The notes: generated by a model from the letters alone, not told the origin. 64,000 nucleotides of DNA from Methylobacterium sp. 10 (GCF_000519085.1 NZ_KI912577.1:560501-624500), one strand, 5' to 3'. Shown: positions 17,317-27,490, counted from the stretch's first letter. Numbers and translations: made by a program.

Positions 17317-18542
17317 GAAGCGCGATCCCGGCCCCGTCCTCCGATCGCCATCGAGGCATGAGCTGGGGGGATCTGGGCGGACGAGGTCGAGGGGTGCTTC
17401 GCCTCCTGGCCCGCCGGTGCCGCAAAGCCCCCGAGCGCCATCGCCTCCGTTTCGTATTGCTTCAGGATCTCCGACCATTCGAAGCGGTCGGCAGCACGGG
17501 CCAGCGAGGCGACACCCGCCTTCCTCGCGGCGCCATCGTCCGCGATCAGGATTTCGATGTGCCGCTCGCAGGCATCCGTGTCGGTGAAGTAGAACTGCTC
17601 CTCGCCCGCCGTGCCGCGGTTGAACGGATTGTCGTGGGCGATCACCGGGTTGCCGGCCCACAGGGCTTCCACCAGGGAGGGGTTGGTCCCCCCGACCGTA
17701 TGCCCGTGCAGGTAGGCCCGCGCATGGAAGCGCAGGGATCGGATCGTCTCCGTCTCGTAGATGGCGCCGGGGAACAGGACCTCGTCACTGGCTGCCTCCC
17801 TCACCGCGCGGTGGTAGGGATTGCTCTCGGAGAGCGTGCCGAGCACCACGAGCCGCATGCCCCGCACCTTGCGCGAGAAGGCATCGACCATGGTGAGGAT
17901 GTTGTTGTCGGGCTCGATCCGGGCGATCGAGGTCATGTACCGCCCCGGCTCCAGGCCGAGGGCCTCGATGGGGGCGGTCGGCGCCGCCGAGATCGGGTCG
18001 CCGCCATAGGGAATGGTGGCGATGGCGGATCGCGGACGGCGCGTGGCGACGTGATCGGCGATGGCCGGGTGGTCCGCCACGAGGCGGTGGGAGGCCCAGG
18101 CGGCGATCCACTCGTTGGTCCAGAACCAGGCCCGCACCGCCATCGACCATTTCGGCCGCTTCCACTCGATGCCGTCCATGTTGGTGATGATCTTCGCGCC
18201 GGCGAGACGCAGATACGGCAGGAAGATCGCCCCGTTATAGCCGAGGACGAGGCTGACGCCGCCCCGCTTGGCCGCGTCGCGCACGCAATGCCAGTCGAAA
18301 TCCAGGGTCGCCCGCGGTCCGCTGGTGGACACGGCCACATGGATGAGCTCGACGCCCTTCCAGGTCGTCGTGCGGAAACGCTCCGTCACCGCCTCGACCT
18401 CGTCCTGGCAATAGACCCCCACATGCCAGCCGCGATTCACGAGGAACAGAGCGAGCTTCTCGGCGAAGGTCTCGAACCCGCCATGACATGCGGGAATGCC
18501 GCGAGTCCCCAGGATCAGCAGAGAGGGCTTGTGCGACGACAT
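17313..18542 (-). CDS. Glycosyltransferase family 4 protein with DUF1972 N-terminal domain
   Basis: This 409-residue cytoplasmic glycosyltransferase has the N-terminal DUF1972 domain (LGTRGIPACHGGFETFAEKL near residue 10, rhamnosyltransferase-like) and a GT-B C-terminal donor domain with GTNPSLVEALWAGNPVI. The ATG at 18542 follows AAGGAG by six bases. The frame is open 43 codons further up but without similarity, so this start is preferred. DUF1972 proteins often transfer rhamnose or another deoxysugar to a lipid-linked repeat unit. It is divergent from the second glycosyltransferase across 167 bp, and its stop overlaps the GH5 start. Confidence 0.85.
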   Translation of the reverse strand: MSSHKPSLLILGTRGIPACHGGFETFAEKLALFLVNRGWHVGVYCQDEVEAVTERFRTTTWKGVELIHVAVSTSGPRATLDFDWHCVRDAAKRGGVSLVLGYNGAIFLPYLRLAGAKIITNMDGIEWKRPKWSMAVRAWFWTNEWIAAWASHRLVADHPAIADHVATRRPRSAIATIPYGGDPISAAPTAPIEALGLEPGRYMTSIARIEPDNNILTMVDAFSRKVRGMRLVVLGTLSESNPYHRAVREAASDEVLFPGAIYETETIRSLRFHARAYLHGHTVGGTNPSLVEALWAGNPVIAHDNPFNRGTAGEEQFYFTDTDACERHIEILIADDGAARKAGVASLARAADRFEWSEILKQYETEAMALGGFAAPAGQEAKHPSTSSAQIPPAHASMAIGGRGRDRAS

Positions 18543-18709
18543 CCGAGTCTCCTTGTAGCCCCCAATGGTCCCGAGACGGGACACGAGAAACATCTCCAGG
18601 CAACCATGCGCCGTGATTACACCGGGTGAGGTTCTTGCTCGGTAACGATTGAAAATAGGGCGGCATGTCATCTTGGGGCAGTTGAGGTCGGGATCGAGGT
18701 CGAATCGGC

Positions 18710-19861
18710 ATGCGCATCACCTGCGTCCACCAGGGATACGAACTCTACGGTTCCGACCGCAGCTTCGTTGAAAGCGTGCGGATCTTTCGCGCGGCCTATC
18801 CCGGCGCCGTCATCGACGTGGTCCTGCCCCGGACCGGCCCGATCGTGGGCGCCCTCGAAGGGGTCGCCTCGCGGATCGTGTTCGAGCCGCTCTGGATACT
18901 CCGGCGACGCGACCTGCCGCGCCTCGCGACCCTCGGCCTGCTGACGCTCCCGGTGGCGATGCTGCGCGCCTGGCGGCGGCTGTGCGCGAGCGACCTCGTC
19001 TACATCAACACCTCCGTGGTGGCGGATTATCTTCTGGCGTCCCGGTTCTGTCCCGGCCGCGCCATCGTGCATGTCCATGAGATCCCGCAGGGGGCTACCC
19101 TGAAGCTGCTGCGCGGGCTGATCCGCTGGAGCGGGGCCGACATCGTGTTCAACTCCCGCGCCACCGCAAGCGCCTTCTCGCTGACCTCGAAGGTGGCCAT
19201 GCGGGTGGTCTACAATGGAATCGCCGGTCCCGAGGCGCCACCACCCTCGACCTATGACGGCGCCCGCCCCCTGCGCCTGCTGATGCTGGGCCGGATCAGC
19301 CGCATCAAGGGCCAGGAGATCCTGGTCGAGGCGATCCGCTCGCTGCCGCCGGAGGTGCGCGCGCGGCTCGACGTGCGCATCGTCGGCAGCGCCTTCGAGG
19401 ATACGGCGCGCGAAGAGGCGCTCGGCCGACAGATCGCCGATGCGGGACTGGGCTCCATCGTCCGCCTGTCTCCCTTCGTCGACGACCCGTCCGATCTCTA
19501 TCGCTGGGCGGACGTGGTCACGGTGCCGTCGCGCCTGCCGGAATCCCTCGGCCGGGTGGCGATCGAGGCCATGGCCTATGGCCGCCCCCCCGTGGTCTCC
19601 CGCATCGGCGGCCTGACGGAAGTGGTCGAGGACGGGTCAAGCGGCTGGGTCGTCGCGCCCGACGATGCCCGCAGCCTCGCCTCCGCCCTGGAGCGGATCG
19701 TCACCGATCCCGCCTCCTGGCACACCTTCCCGGCCGCGGCCCGTGCCCGCTACGCGGCTCTGTTCGGAGAGGCCGCCGCCGCGGAGGGGCTGGTGGCGAT
19801 GGTCCGCGCCCGCATCGGCGGTCGCGCCGGCGCCGATGCCAGCACCGTCGTGGCGGGCTGA
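18710..19861 (+). CDS. Glycosyltransferase family 4 protein
   Basis: This 383-residue GT-B enzyme has an N-terminal acceptor domain beginning RITCVHQGYELYGSDRS. The C-terminal donor domain has LMLGRISRIKGQEILVEAI, the sugar-nucleotide motif VTVPSRLPESLGRVAIEAM and PPVVSRIGGLTEVV. This is the usual E-x7-E arrangement of GT4 retaining transferases. It is presumably one of the enzymes building the lipid-linked repeat unit of the exopolysaccharide. The flippase gene starts six bases after its stop. Donor and acceptor sugars are unknown. Confidence 0.85.
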   Translation: MRITCVHQGYELYGSDRSFVESVRIFRAAYPGAVIDVVLPRTGPIVGALEGVASRIVFEPLWILRRRDLPRLATLGLLTLPVAMLRAWRRLCASDLVYINTSVVADYLLASRFCPGRAIVHVHEIPQGATLKLLRGLIRWSGADIVFNSRATASAFSLTSKVAMRVVYNGIAGPEAPPPSTYDGARPLRLLMLGRISRIKGQEILVEAIRSLPPEVRARLDVRIVGSAFEDTAREEALGRQIADAGLGSIVRLSPFVDDPSDLYRWADVVTVPSRLPESLGRVAIEAMAYGRPPVVSRIGGLTEVVEDGSSGWVVAPDDARSLASALERIVTDPASWHTFPAAARARYAALFGEAAAAEGLVAMVRARIGGRAGADASTVVAG

Positions 19862-19867
19862 ATCGCC

Positions 19868-21160
19868 ATGAACGGTCTGAGCCGCCTCGTGCGCCGCTTC
19901 ATCCTCATGCTGGGGGGCGAAGTCACCCAGAGCGCCTTCCATTTCGGGATCAACATCGTCCTGGCGCGAAGCCTGAGCCCACATGATTACGGGCGCTTCG
20001 CCATCCTCTTCCTCGTGGGCGGACTGGCGCTCACCTACATCCGCTCGCTCGCCGGGGTGCCGGCCACCATCACCATTCCGCCGCGCGCCGGACGACGAGC
20101 GGCGCGCGGGTTCGACGTGACCTTCGGTACGGTGGCGGTCATCCTCTCCGCGACGATCGCGGCCGGGGTCTGCGCGGCGCTGATGGCGACCTCGGACATC
20201 AACGCCCTGGCCGGCAGCCTCTTCGTCGGCCTCTGGTCGCTGCGCAGCTACCTGCGCCTTGCGCTCTTCGCCAAGCACCGGCCGGCGATCTCGGGGTTGG
20301 GAGACGTGGTCTTCGCCCTCTCGGGCACCGCCTTCACCGTGGCGATGATCCATTTTCAGGGCGCGCCCGGCCTCGACGAGACGCTGTTCGCCCTGGCCTG
20401 CGCCAACGGCCTCGGCATCGTCGCCTCGCTCGTGCTGCTGCGGGAACCCATCAGGCTCAGCCTCGGCCGCTCGATGCGCCGCCGCTACGGGGCCATGATC
20501 CCGACCCTGTCGTGGTCTCTCGTCAACGTCACCACCGCCAACGTCCAGGGCCAGGGACAGAGCCTTCTCGTGGCCGCCATGGCGGGACCGGCCGCCTATG
20601 CGCCCATGGCCGCCACCTTCGTGCTGTTCTCGCCCCTGCGGCTCTCGGCATCGGCCCTGATCAACATGGTCCAGCCCGAGGTAGCGGGGCATCTCGCCCG
20701 GGGCGACTTCACCCTCGCCCGCCGCTTCGCCCTCATCTGCTCCGGCCTCCTCGGGCTCGGCTGCATCGCCTACGGCGCCATCATCCTCTCGGCGCTCGAA
20801 CTCATCGAGCACAAGCTGTTCGCCGGTCAGTTCGCGGCGGCGCCGATGACCCTGATCGCGGTGGCGGCCTGGGCCATCGTCACGGTCTCGCTCATCCACG
20901 CGCCGATGCGGGTGCTGATGGAGACGATGCAAGAGTTCCGTCCCCTGGCGGTCATCGCGGGCGTGAGCGTGGGAATCGGCGCCGTCGTCGTGATCGGCCT
21001 GCTCCTGGTCGCCCAACCGGCCTGGTCGCTCTTCGGCGTGCTGATCTCCGAAGTGGTGGTGCTGGCGGGCTGCCTCTGGATGCTGAAGCCCTGGCGCGCC
21101 GCCATGCCTCTGATGCGGCCCGACCTCGGCCGCGATGCCGAGGCGGGGGCCGGCCGGTGA
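19868..21160 (+). CDS. Wzx-type polysaccharide flippase
   Basis: This 430-residue protein has twelve to fourteen predicted membrane helices and belongs to the polysaccharide-export branch of the MOP flippase superfamily. The N-terminal pattern is typical (LGGEVTQSAFHFGINIVLARSLSPHDYGRFAI). It should move undecaprenyl-linked repeat units across the inner membrane for polymerisation by the VpsF-like protein. It is six bases downstream of the GT4 gene and clearly in the same operon. An initiating phosphoglycosyltransferase and an outer-membrane exporter are not present in the window and must lie elsewhere. Confidence 0.8.
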   Translation: MNGLSRLVRRFILMLGGEVTQSAFHFGINIVLARSLSPHDYGRFAILFLVGGLALTYIRSLAGVPATITIPPRAGRRAARGFDVTFGTVAVILSATIAAGVCAALMATSDINALAGSLFVGLWSLRSYLRLALFAKHRPAISGLGDVVFALSGTAFTVAMIHFQGAPGLDETLFALACANGLGIVASLVLLREPIRLSLGRSMRRRYGAMIPTLSWSLVNVTTANVQGQGQSLLVAAMAGPAAYAPMAATFVLFSPLRLSASALINMVQPEVAGHLARGDFTLARRFALICSGLLGLGCIAYGAIILSALELIEHKLFAGQFAAAPMTLIAVAAWAIVTVSLIHAPMRVLMETMQEFRPLAVIAGVSVGIGAVVVIGLLLVAQPAWSLFGVLISEVVVLAGCLWMLKPWRAAMPLMRPDLGRDAEAGAGR

Positions 21161-21281
21161 CCGGTTCCCTCCTCGACGACGGTCACCGTCGCGGCCCCGA
21201 TCCCCACACGTCCGCCGCTCACGCGAGTGTGTCTCGCCGTGCCGCGATAGCCAGGACATCCCGACGCAGGACATCCCAGCC

Positions 21282-22466
21282 ATGAGCGTGATCCAAGACT
21301 TCCCCGCATCGACGCGCACCGTCTCCCTCGGCCGCTACGAGGCCCGCTTCCACACCACGATGGCGACGGTGGCCCGCCTCTGGAGCAGGCTCGAAACCGA
21401 TGGGACCGCCACGGCCTATCAGCGCTTCGACTGGGCGACGGCCGTCATCGAGCGCCTGGGCGCCGCCTCCAAGGCCGAACCGGTCATCGTCGAGGTGATC
21501 GACGCCACCGGGCGTCCGGTCATGCTGGTGCCCCTGGCGCGCCTGCGCCATCGCGGCTACCGGACGATCACCTGGCTCGATCTCGGGGTCTGCGATTACG
21601 CGGCCCCGGTGCTCGCCCCCGGCATCGACCTCTCGGCCGACGAGATGGCCCTGGCCTGGACTGCGATCCGGGGCGTGCTTCCGCGAGCCGACCTGATCCA
21701 GATCAGCCGGATCCCGGACGATGTGGGTGGCCGGCCCAACCCGTTCGCCACCCTGCCCGGCTGCCGCCGGATGGACATGCAGGCCTCGGGCGTCGCCATC
21801 GAGGGCGATGCCGAGACGCTGCTCGCGCGCCTGTGCCGCCCCAGCACCCTCAAGGACATGGCCAAGCTGCGCCGCCGGCTGGAGCGGGCGGGCACCGTCA
21901 CCTTCGTCGAGGCGCGAAGCACCGGGGAGATCGACCGGATCTTCGATGCGCTGGTGGAGCAGCGCCGCTCGCGCTTTGCCGAGATCGGCCGGTTCAACCT
22001 GCTCTCACGCCCCGATGTGGAGGCGTTCTACCGTGAAGGCGCCCATCGGGGCCTCGCCGGCGGACCGGTCCGCCTGTTCGGATTGGCGGTGGACGGGGAA
22101 TGGATCGCCTGCGCCTACGGCCTCGTCCATGGCGGGACCTTCCACGGCATCCTGCTGACGATGGCGGGAGAGGCCTGGCGCAACACCTCGCCGGGCCTTC
22201 ACATCGTCGCCGAAACCCTGCGCTGGGCGCGCGCCGAGGGGCTCGGCTATTTCGATTTCACCGTCGGCGTGATGCCCTACAAGTCCGATTTCGGCGTCCA
22301 GCCTCGCGACCTGAGCGAGCTTGCGGAGGTGGTGACCCTTCGCGGGTACATGGTGAAGCATACGATCACGGGAGCCGAGGTGGCCAAGGTCTGGCTGCGC
22401 AGCCATCCGGAATGGTTCGCCCGCGCGCAGAAGGCGCGCCGGTGGCTGCGACGCAAGGTAGCCTGA
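21282..22466 (+). CDS. CelD/BcsL-family GNAT acyltransferase
   Basis: This 394-residue cytoplasmic protein carries a GNAT fold of the Acetyltransf_6 type (LARLCRPSTLKDMAKLRRRLER near residue 187, then RLFGLAVDGEWIACAYGLVHGG and LGYFDFTVGVMPYKSDFG). These proteins are annotated as CelD/BcsL and are common in cellulose and exopolysaccharide loci, where they may acetylate sugar precursors. I chose the ATG at 21282 because residues before it are low-complexity and overlap the flippase end in another frame. A gap of 121 bp follows the flippase. It is the last gene of the locus before the tRNA. Confidence 0.75.
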   Translation: MSVIQDFPASTRTVSLGRYEARFHTTMATVARLWSRLETDGTATAYQRFDWATAVIERLGAASKAEPVIVEVIDATGRPVMLVPLARLRHRGYRTITWLDLGVCDYAAPVLAPGIDLSADEMALAWTAIRGVLPRADLIQISRIPDDVGGRPNPFATLPGCRRMDMQASGVAIEGDAETLLARLCRPSTLKDMAKLRRRLERAGTVTFVEARSTGEIDRIFDALVEQRRSRFAEIGRFNLLSRPDVEAFYREGAHRGLAGGPVRLFGLAVDGEWIACAYGLVHGGTFHGILLTMAGEAWRNTSPGLHIVAETLRWARAEGLGYFDFTVGVMPYKSDFGVQPRDLSELAEVVTLRGYMVKHTITGAEVAKVWLRSHPEWFARAQKARRWLRRKVA

Positions 22467-22555
22467 GGGACCAACTCGACGCGGGACGCGCCGCGAGACG
22501 CTCCCTCGCACCGGTTGGCCTGCCCGCCCGATGGTGCTAGGGACGTGCTTGGTGA

Positions 22556-22885
22556 GTCTCCGTAGCTCAGCTGGACAGAGCACAGGTTTCCTAAACTTCA
22601 ATTGGGCGTCGCGAGGGGAAACCACGCGGCGGATCCGCTCAAATTCGGGGAACGCCCACAGCCGGCATGCTCGCTGGCTCGGCCGATCCCGAGCCAAGCC
22701 CCGGAGCCATCTGGGGAAGGTGTAGAGACTAGACGGGCGGCGCCTAAAGATCGCGAAGGGTCATTCCCCACCGATCCATGGCGAAGGGATAGTCCAGACC
22801 ACGAACGCCCCGACACGGGGCGGCGGCGGAAGCCGAAGTGGGATGAAACCTGGGGTCGCAGGTTCGAGACCTGCCGGGGACGCCA
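22556..22885 (+). tRNA. tRNA-Arg(CCU) interrupted by a group I intron
   Basis: The 5' exon is 22556-22592 and the 3' exon 22846-22885, including an encoded CCA (22883-22885). Joined, they form a complete cloverleaf. The acceptor stem GUCUCCG pairs with CGGGGAC (one U-G). The D arm is GCUC/GAGC. The anticodon stem is CAGGU/ACCUG with loop UUCCUAA, giving anticodon CCU. The T arm is GCAGG/CCUGC with loop UUCGAGA, and the discriminator is G. The intron splits the loop directly after U36. A group I intron at this tRNA is known in Agrobacterium tumefaciens. Confidence 0.92.
22593..22845 (+). ncRNA. Self-splicing group I intron in the anticodon loop of tRNA-Arg(CCU)
   Basis: This 253-base intron has no open reading frame of its own. 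The 5' exon end GGUUUCCU (22585-22592) pairs with the internal guide GGGAAACC (22616-22623), leaving the obligatory U-G wobble at the splice site. The conserved core elements are visible in order: P (AAAUUCGGGGAA, 22641), Q (AUCCCGAGCCAAGCC, about 22685), R with GACUA (22727-22731) and S with UAGUC (22790-22794). R and S pair as P7. The intron ends with G22845, the expected terminal G. Size and features match the small subgroup IC3 introns of bacterial tRNAs. Confidence 0.9.
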
Positions 22886-23089
22886 CCATTACCCCATCCT
22901 CGACCCATCGTCCCTTCCCCGGTCCCCATGCCGGGCAAGGGCGTGGAATAGTGCGGCCATGTCGTCTTTTTCGGGTTGGGTTGAACAGGGGAACGTGGAA
23001 GAAACAGTGTCTACGGGAACCATGAGCGGCGATGGTCTGCCGAAGGGCAAGATGCGCAAGAAAGCTCATGAGACTGGACGGGATCTGAC

Positions 23090-23512
23090 ATGGCTGGGCA
23101 AAAGACCGATGCACGCGATGTACATGTCGGCATGCGCATCGCCGAGCAAAGGAAGAAATCGGCCCTGACCCAAAAACGTGTCGCCCAGAGCTTCGGTATG
23201 TCTGCGGCACAGCTCCAGAAGTACGAGAAAGGCATCAACCGCATCAGCGCGATCCATCTTGAGATTTTAAGTCGCATGACCGGTATGCCGATCGATTACT
23301 TCTTCGATGGCATGAACCGTAGCGACGATGCCCCGAGCCGTGGACTGAGCGAGCCGCCCCAGCAAGTCTTCGTGCCCCAGGACGGAGCGCAGGCCCCGTG
23401 GAGCGGTCTCGTCGATGTCGTCGCCAAGCACGTGACGGAGCATTTCTCGGACGCCAACCGCCGCGATTTCGCCGCCGCCATCCATGCCCTCGACGAGAAA
23501 CTGAACGGCTGA
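23090..23512 (+). CDS. XRE-family helix-turn-helix regulator upstream of metK
   Basis: This 140-residue cytosolic DNA-binding protein has an N-terminal Cro/C1-type helix-turn-helix (MRIAEQRKKSALTQKRVA, FGMSAAQLQKYEKGINRIS, residues 15-55) and a C-terminal part with an acidic helix (VVAKHVTEHF, FAAAIHALDEKL). Similar regulators are found just upstream of metK in several Rhizobiales, so it may control methionine/SAM metabolism, but no target is proven. A pair of direct repeats lies between its stop and metK. Its 139-bp gap to metK is on the same strand. Confidence 0.8.
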   Translation: MAGQKTDARDVHVGMRIAEQRKKSALTQKRVAQSFGMSAAQLQKYEKGINRISAIHLEILSRMTGMPIDYFFDGMNRSDDAPSRGLSEPPQQVFVPQDGAQAPWSGLVDVVAKHVTEHFSDANRRDFAAAIHALDEKLNG

Positions 23513-23526
23513 TCTACAGTATGTTT

Positions 23527-23554
23527 CGTTCGTTTTAGCGGATACGTTCGGTTT
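23527..23554. promoter_or_regulatory. Direct repeats upstream of metK (possible operator)
   Basis: Two near-identical 10-mers, CGTTCGTTTT (23527) and CGTTCGGTTT (23545), lie 18 bp apart in the gap between the XRE gene and metK. Their placement suggests a site for the neighbouring regulator. The match is short and untested. No known SAM riboswitch consensus could be recognised in the same gap. Confidence 0.3.
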
Positions 23555-23651
23555 GTCATCTTGACCGCCTGGGGAGGGAGTGCCAGAAGCTCTCCGTTCC
23601 GAAGACCGGGTCGAACGCTGCCGAGGCGAACCCGAAACCGGGGGGCCTCAG

Positions 23652-24830
<1,179 letters not shown>

Positions 24831-24833
24831 CCC

Positions 24834-25571
24834 GTGAAGAACGGGCGGGATGAACTCCCGCCCGATGAGGGCGGGACGGCAATCGAAGGCGCGGACCGCG
24901 CCTTCTACGGCCGGCGCAAGGGCAAGCGTCTGCGGGCCGGCCAGGAACAGCGGCTGGTCGATCTGCTGCCGCGCCTGCGCGTCGCGCTGCCGGCGGAGGG
25001 GGCACGACTCGACCTGCCCGGACTGTTCCCGCATCCGGTGGACGAAGTCTGGCTCGAGATCGGGTTCGGCGGCGGCGAGCATCTGGCCGCCCAGGCCACC
25101 CGTCACCCGCAGGCGGGCATCATCGGTGCGGAGCCTTTCGTCAACGGTGTCGTCAAGCTGCTGCGGGCCGTGGATGACGGCGACCTCGGCAATGTCCGGA
25201 TCTGGGACGAGGACGCCACGCAGCTCCTCGCCGCCATTCCCGATGCGAGCCTCGCCCGCGTCTACCTGCTCTATCCCGATCCCTGGCCCAAGCGCCGGCA
25301 GCGCAAGCGACGGTTCGTCTCGGACGAGACCCTCGCCGAGATCGCCCGGGTCCTGCAGCCCGGCGGCGTGTTCCGCTTTGCCAGCGACATCGACGACTAT
25401 GCCGGCTGGACCCTGGTGCGGGCGGCCCGGTGCGACGCCCTCAGCTGGACCGCCGAAGCGGCGGCCGATTGGACGCGGCCATTCCCGGAATGGCCGGGCA
25501 CCCGCTACGAGGCCAAGGCGATCGCGGCCGGCCGTGGTCCGACCTACCTGGAGTTCCGCCGTCACGGCTGA
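24834..25571 (+). CDS. trmB: tRNA (guanine-N7)-methyltransferase
   Basis: This 245-residue enzyme methylates G46 of tRNA at N7 using SAM. The SAM-binding motif is EIGFGGGEHL (about residue 75). The family-specific substrate motif YLLYPDPWPKRRQRKRRFV lies near residue 144, and the C-terminal TRYEAKAIAAGRGPTYLEF is also conserved. The start is a GTG at 24834, three bases after the metK stop, so the two genes are tightly linked. The N-terminal 20 residues are variable, as in other members. Confidence 0.92.
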   Translation: MKNGRDELPPDEGGTAIEGADRAFYGRRKGKRLRAGQEQRLVDLLPRLRVALPAEGARLDLPGLFPHPVDEVWLEIGFGGGEHLAAQATRHPQAGIIGAEPFVNGVVKLLRAVDDGDLGNVRIWDEDATQLLAAIPDASLARVYLLYPDPWPKRRQRKRRFVSDETLAEIARVLQPGGVFRFASDIDDYAGWTLVRAARCDALSWTAEAAADWTRPFPEWPGTRYEAKAIAAGRGPTYLEFRRHG

Positions 25572-25752
25572 ACGGGTGCGCTCCGGAACAGCTTTTTCAT
25601 CGTGAGCCCTTGCGGCGCAGAGCGTTGCGACCTCAGATGCCGGGGCAATGAGCATCCGGGGTTACCGGGGCGAGCGATGATGCCCCATGCGAGTCCGGGG
25701 CGCCGCCGAGTGAGGTTGCGGAGTGGGCAGCGGATCTGATCGAGGATCGCCA

Positions 25753-27483
25753 ATGCCGGGGGATGCGCGTTCTCAGGCCGACCCCTATCGGCGCGGCTTC
25801 GACGAGGCCGGAATCGGTCTCGTCATCCTCGATTGCGGCACGGAGCGCATCCTCGACGCCAACCCATTCCTGACGACTCTCCTCGGATACGATGCGGGAA
25901 GCCTGACGGGCCGACCCGTGACGATGCTCGGAGACGGTCCCGACCTGCTCTCCGCCGGCATCCGGAGATGGATCACCGCGATCGGGAGCCCCCTCGACGT
26001 CCGCATCAGAACATCGCCCTCATCCGATACCGCTGCCCTCCGCACCCTGGTGGTGGAGCGGGTAGACACCGACGAGATCGTCCACTCGGAGGAGAACCGC
26101 TCGGCCCTCACCGCCGCCGGGCTCGGGGAATGGCGCCTCGATCTCGCGGACGGGCTCCTCAGGCTATCGCGGCGGGCGGCCCATATCCTCGGCTCCCCTC
26201 CCGGCGCATCGCTGACCTGGACGCAGCTGTCCGACCTGATGGATGCGCCCGAGGCGGAGAAGGTGAAGACGACGATCCGCGCGGCGATCCGCGATCGTGC
26301 CCCCTTCGCCATCGAGGCACGCCTGCGCCGTGCGGGCGACGGCGTCGAGGTCAGGATCAGCGCGAGGGGTCAGGCAATCGCCGCCACGGGCGACCGGACT
26401 GGGATCGTGGTGGGGGTGCTGCAGGACGTGACGACGCGGGTGGGGGCCCGCGACGCCCTGCGCGAGAGCGAGGAGCGCCTGCGCATCGCCACGTCGCTCG
26501 CGGAACTCGGCATCTTCGAATGGCATATGCTCGACGATCAGGCCGTCTGGGAGAACGAGCGCATGTTCGAGATCTTCGGGCGTCGTTCCGAAGAAGGGGC
26601 TCTCGGCAAGCGCGAGTTCCTCAGCACCGTCCTCCATCCCGACGACCGCCCCGCGTTCCGCCGGGCGATCTCGACAGCTTTGCGCGAAGATTCCACCCTG
26701 CAGGCCAGCGGCCGTATCCAGCGCGCGCATGACGGCGCCTGGCGCATCATCGACATGGCCGGACGTTTCGAAAGCGATGCCCCCGATCGTCTCCCCCGCA
26801 GGCTCATCGGCGTCGTCGCCGACGTGACCGAACGCAGGATCGCCGAGGAGCGGCAGGCCCTGCTGATCCGCGAGTTGCACCACCGGGTGAAGAACACTCT
26901 GGCGACCGTCCAGGCCATCGTCGGCTCGACCGCCCGCACGGCATCGAGCATCGAGAGTTTCTACGAGGCCTTCGTCGGGCGGATCATGTCGCTCGCCCAC
27001 ACCCATTCCGTCCTCACCGAGGATACCTGGCAGACTGCCTCCCTGCGCAACCTCCTTGAGAACGAGCTCAGGCCCTATGGCGACGGCGCCTCGGACGGAC
27101 CGGGGGCGAGGCGGGTCGTCCTCGACGGGCCGCCTGTGGACCTCGCCTCCGAGATCGCGGTCCCCATCGGCATGGCGATCCACGAACTGACCACCAACGC
27201 GGCGAAACACGGCGCTCTCTCGACGCAGGAGGGCCGGGTCGCCATCGTCTGGAGCGTCACCGAGGATGCGGCCGGGAAAACCTTGCATCTCGACTGGTCG
27301 GAATCCGATGGGCCGCCCGTGCGGCCGCCCACCCGCCAGGGCTTCGGCTCACGCCTGCTGCAGCGGGTGCTCACGGCGCAGGTCCGCGCCGACATCGCGG
27401 CGAGCTATCCCCCCGAAGGGTTTCGCCTGGCGATGACGGCGCCGCTTCCCGCCCGGACAGAGGGGCTGAACCCGCTGGCTTGA
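25753..27483 (+). CDS. HWE-family sensor histidine kinase with three PAS domains
   Basis: A 576-residue protein without clear membrane helices, so probably a soluble sensor. PAS domain 1 covers about residues 8-110 (ILDANPFLTTLLGYD), PAS 2 about 120-235 and PAS 3 about 245-360 (FEWHMLDDQAVWENERMFEIF). The HWE/HisKA_2 phosphotransfer helix (ELHHRVKNTLATVQAIV) follows, with phospho-acceptor His377, and then an ATPase domain with HELTTNAAKHGAL. I chose the ATG at 25753, which follows GAGGA by seven bases. Kinases of this group often signal to PhyR in the general stress response, which is plausible here given nepR/ecfG about 10 kb away. Confidence 0.85.
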   Translation: MPGDARSQADPYRRGFDEAGIGLVILDCGTERILDANPFLTTLLGYDAGSLTGRPVTMLGDGPDLLSAGIRRWITAIGSPLDVRIRTSPSSDTAALRTLVVERVDTDEIVHSEENRSALTAAGLGEWRLDLADGLLRLSRRAAHILGSPPGASLTWTQLSDLMDAPEAEKVKTTIRAAIRDRAPFAIEARLRRAGDGVEVRISARGQAIAATGDRTGIVVGVLQDVTTRVGARDALRESEERLRIATSLAELGIFEWHMLDDQAVWENERMFEIFGRRSEEGALGKREFLSTVLHPDDRPAFRRAISTALREDSTLQASGRIQRAHDGAWRIIDMAGRFESDAPDRLPRRLIGVVADVTERRIAEERQALLIRELHHRVKNTLATVQAIVGSTARTASSIESFYEAFVGRIMSLAHTHSVLTEDTWQTASLRNLLENELRPYGDGASDGPGARRVVLDGPPVDLASEIAVPIGMAIHELTTNAAKHGALSTQEGRVAIVWSVTEDAAGKTLHLDWSESDGPPVRPPTRQGFGSRLLQRVLTAQVRADIAASYPPEGFRLAMTAPLPARTEGLNPLA

Positions 27484-27490
27484 TAGGGCT

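Noticed and set aside
22761..23210. A minus-strand open frame of 149 codons over the tRNA 3' half
   Set aside because: It contains the peptide pattern GLEPATPGF that arises from translating tRNA genes. It has no ribosome-binding site and is a false ORF.
23513..23651. Possible SAM riboswitch before metK
   Set aside because: I searched by eye for the SAM-II and SAM/SAH consensus blocks and did not find them; only direct repeats are visible.
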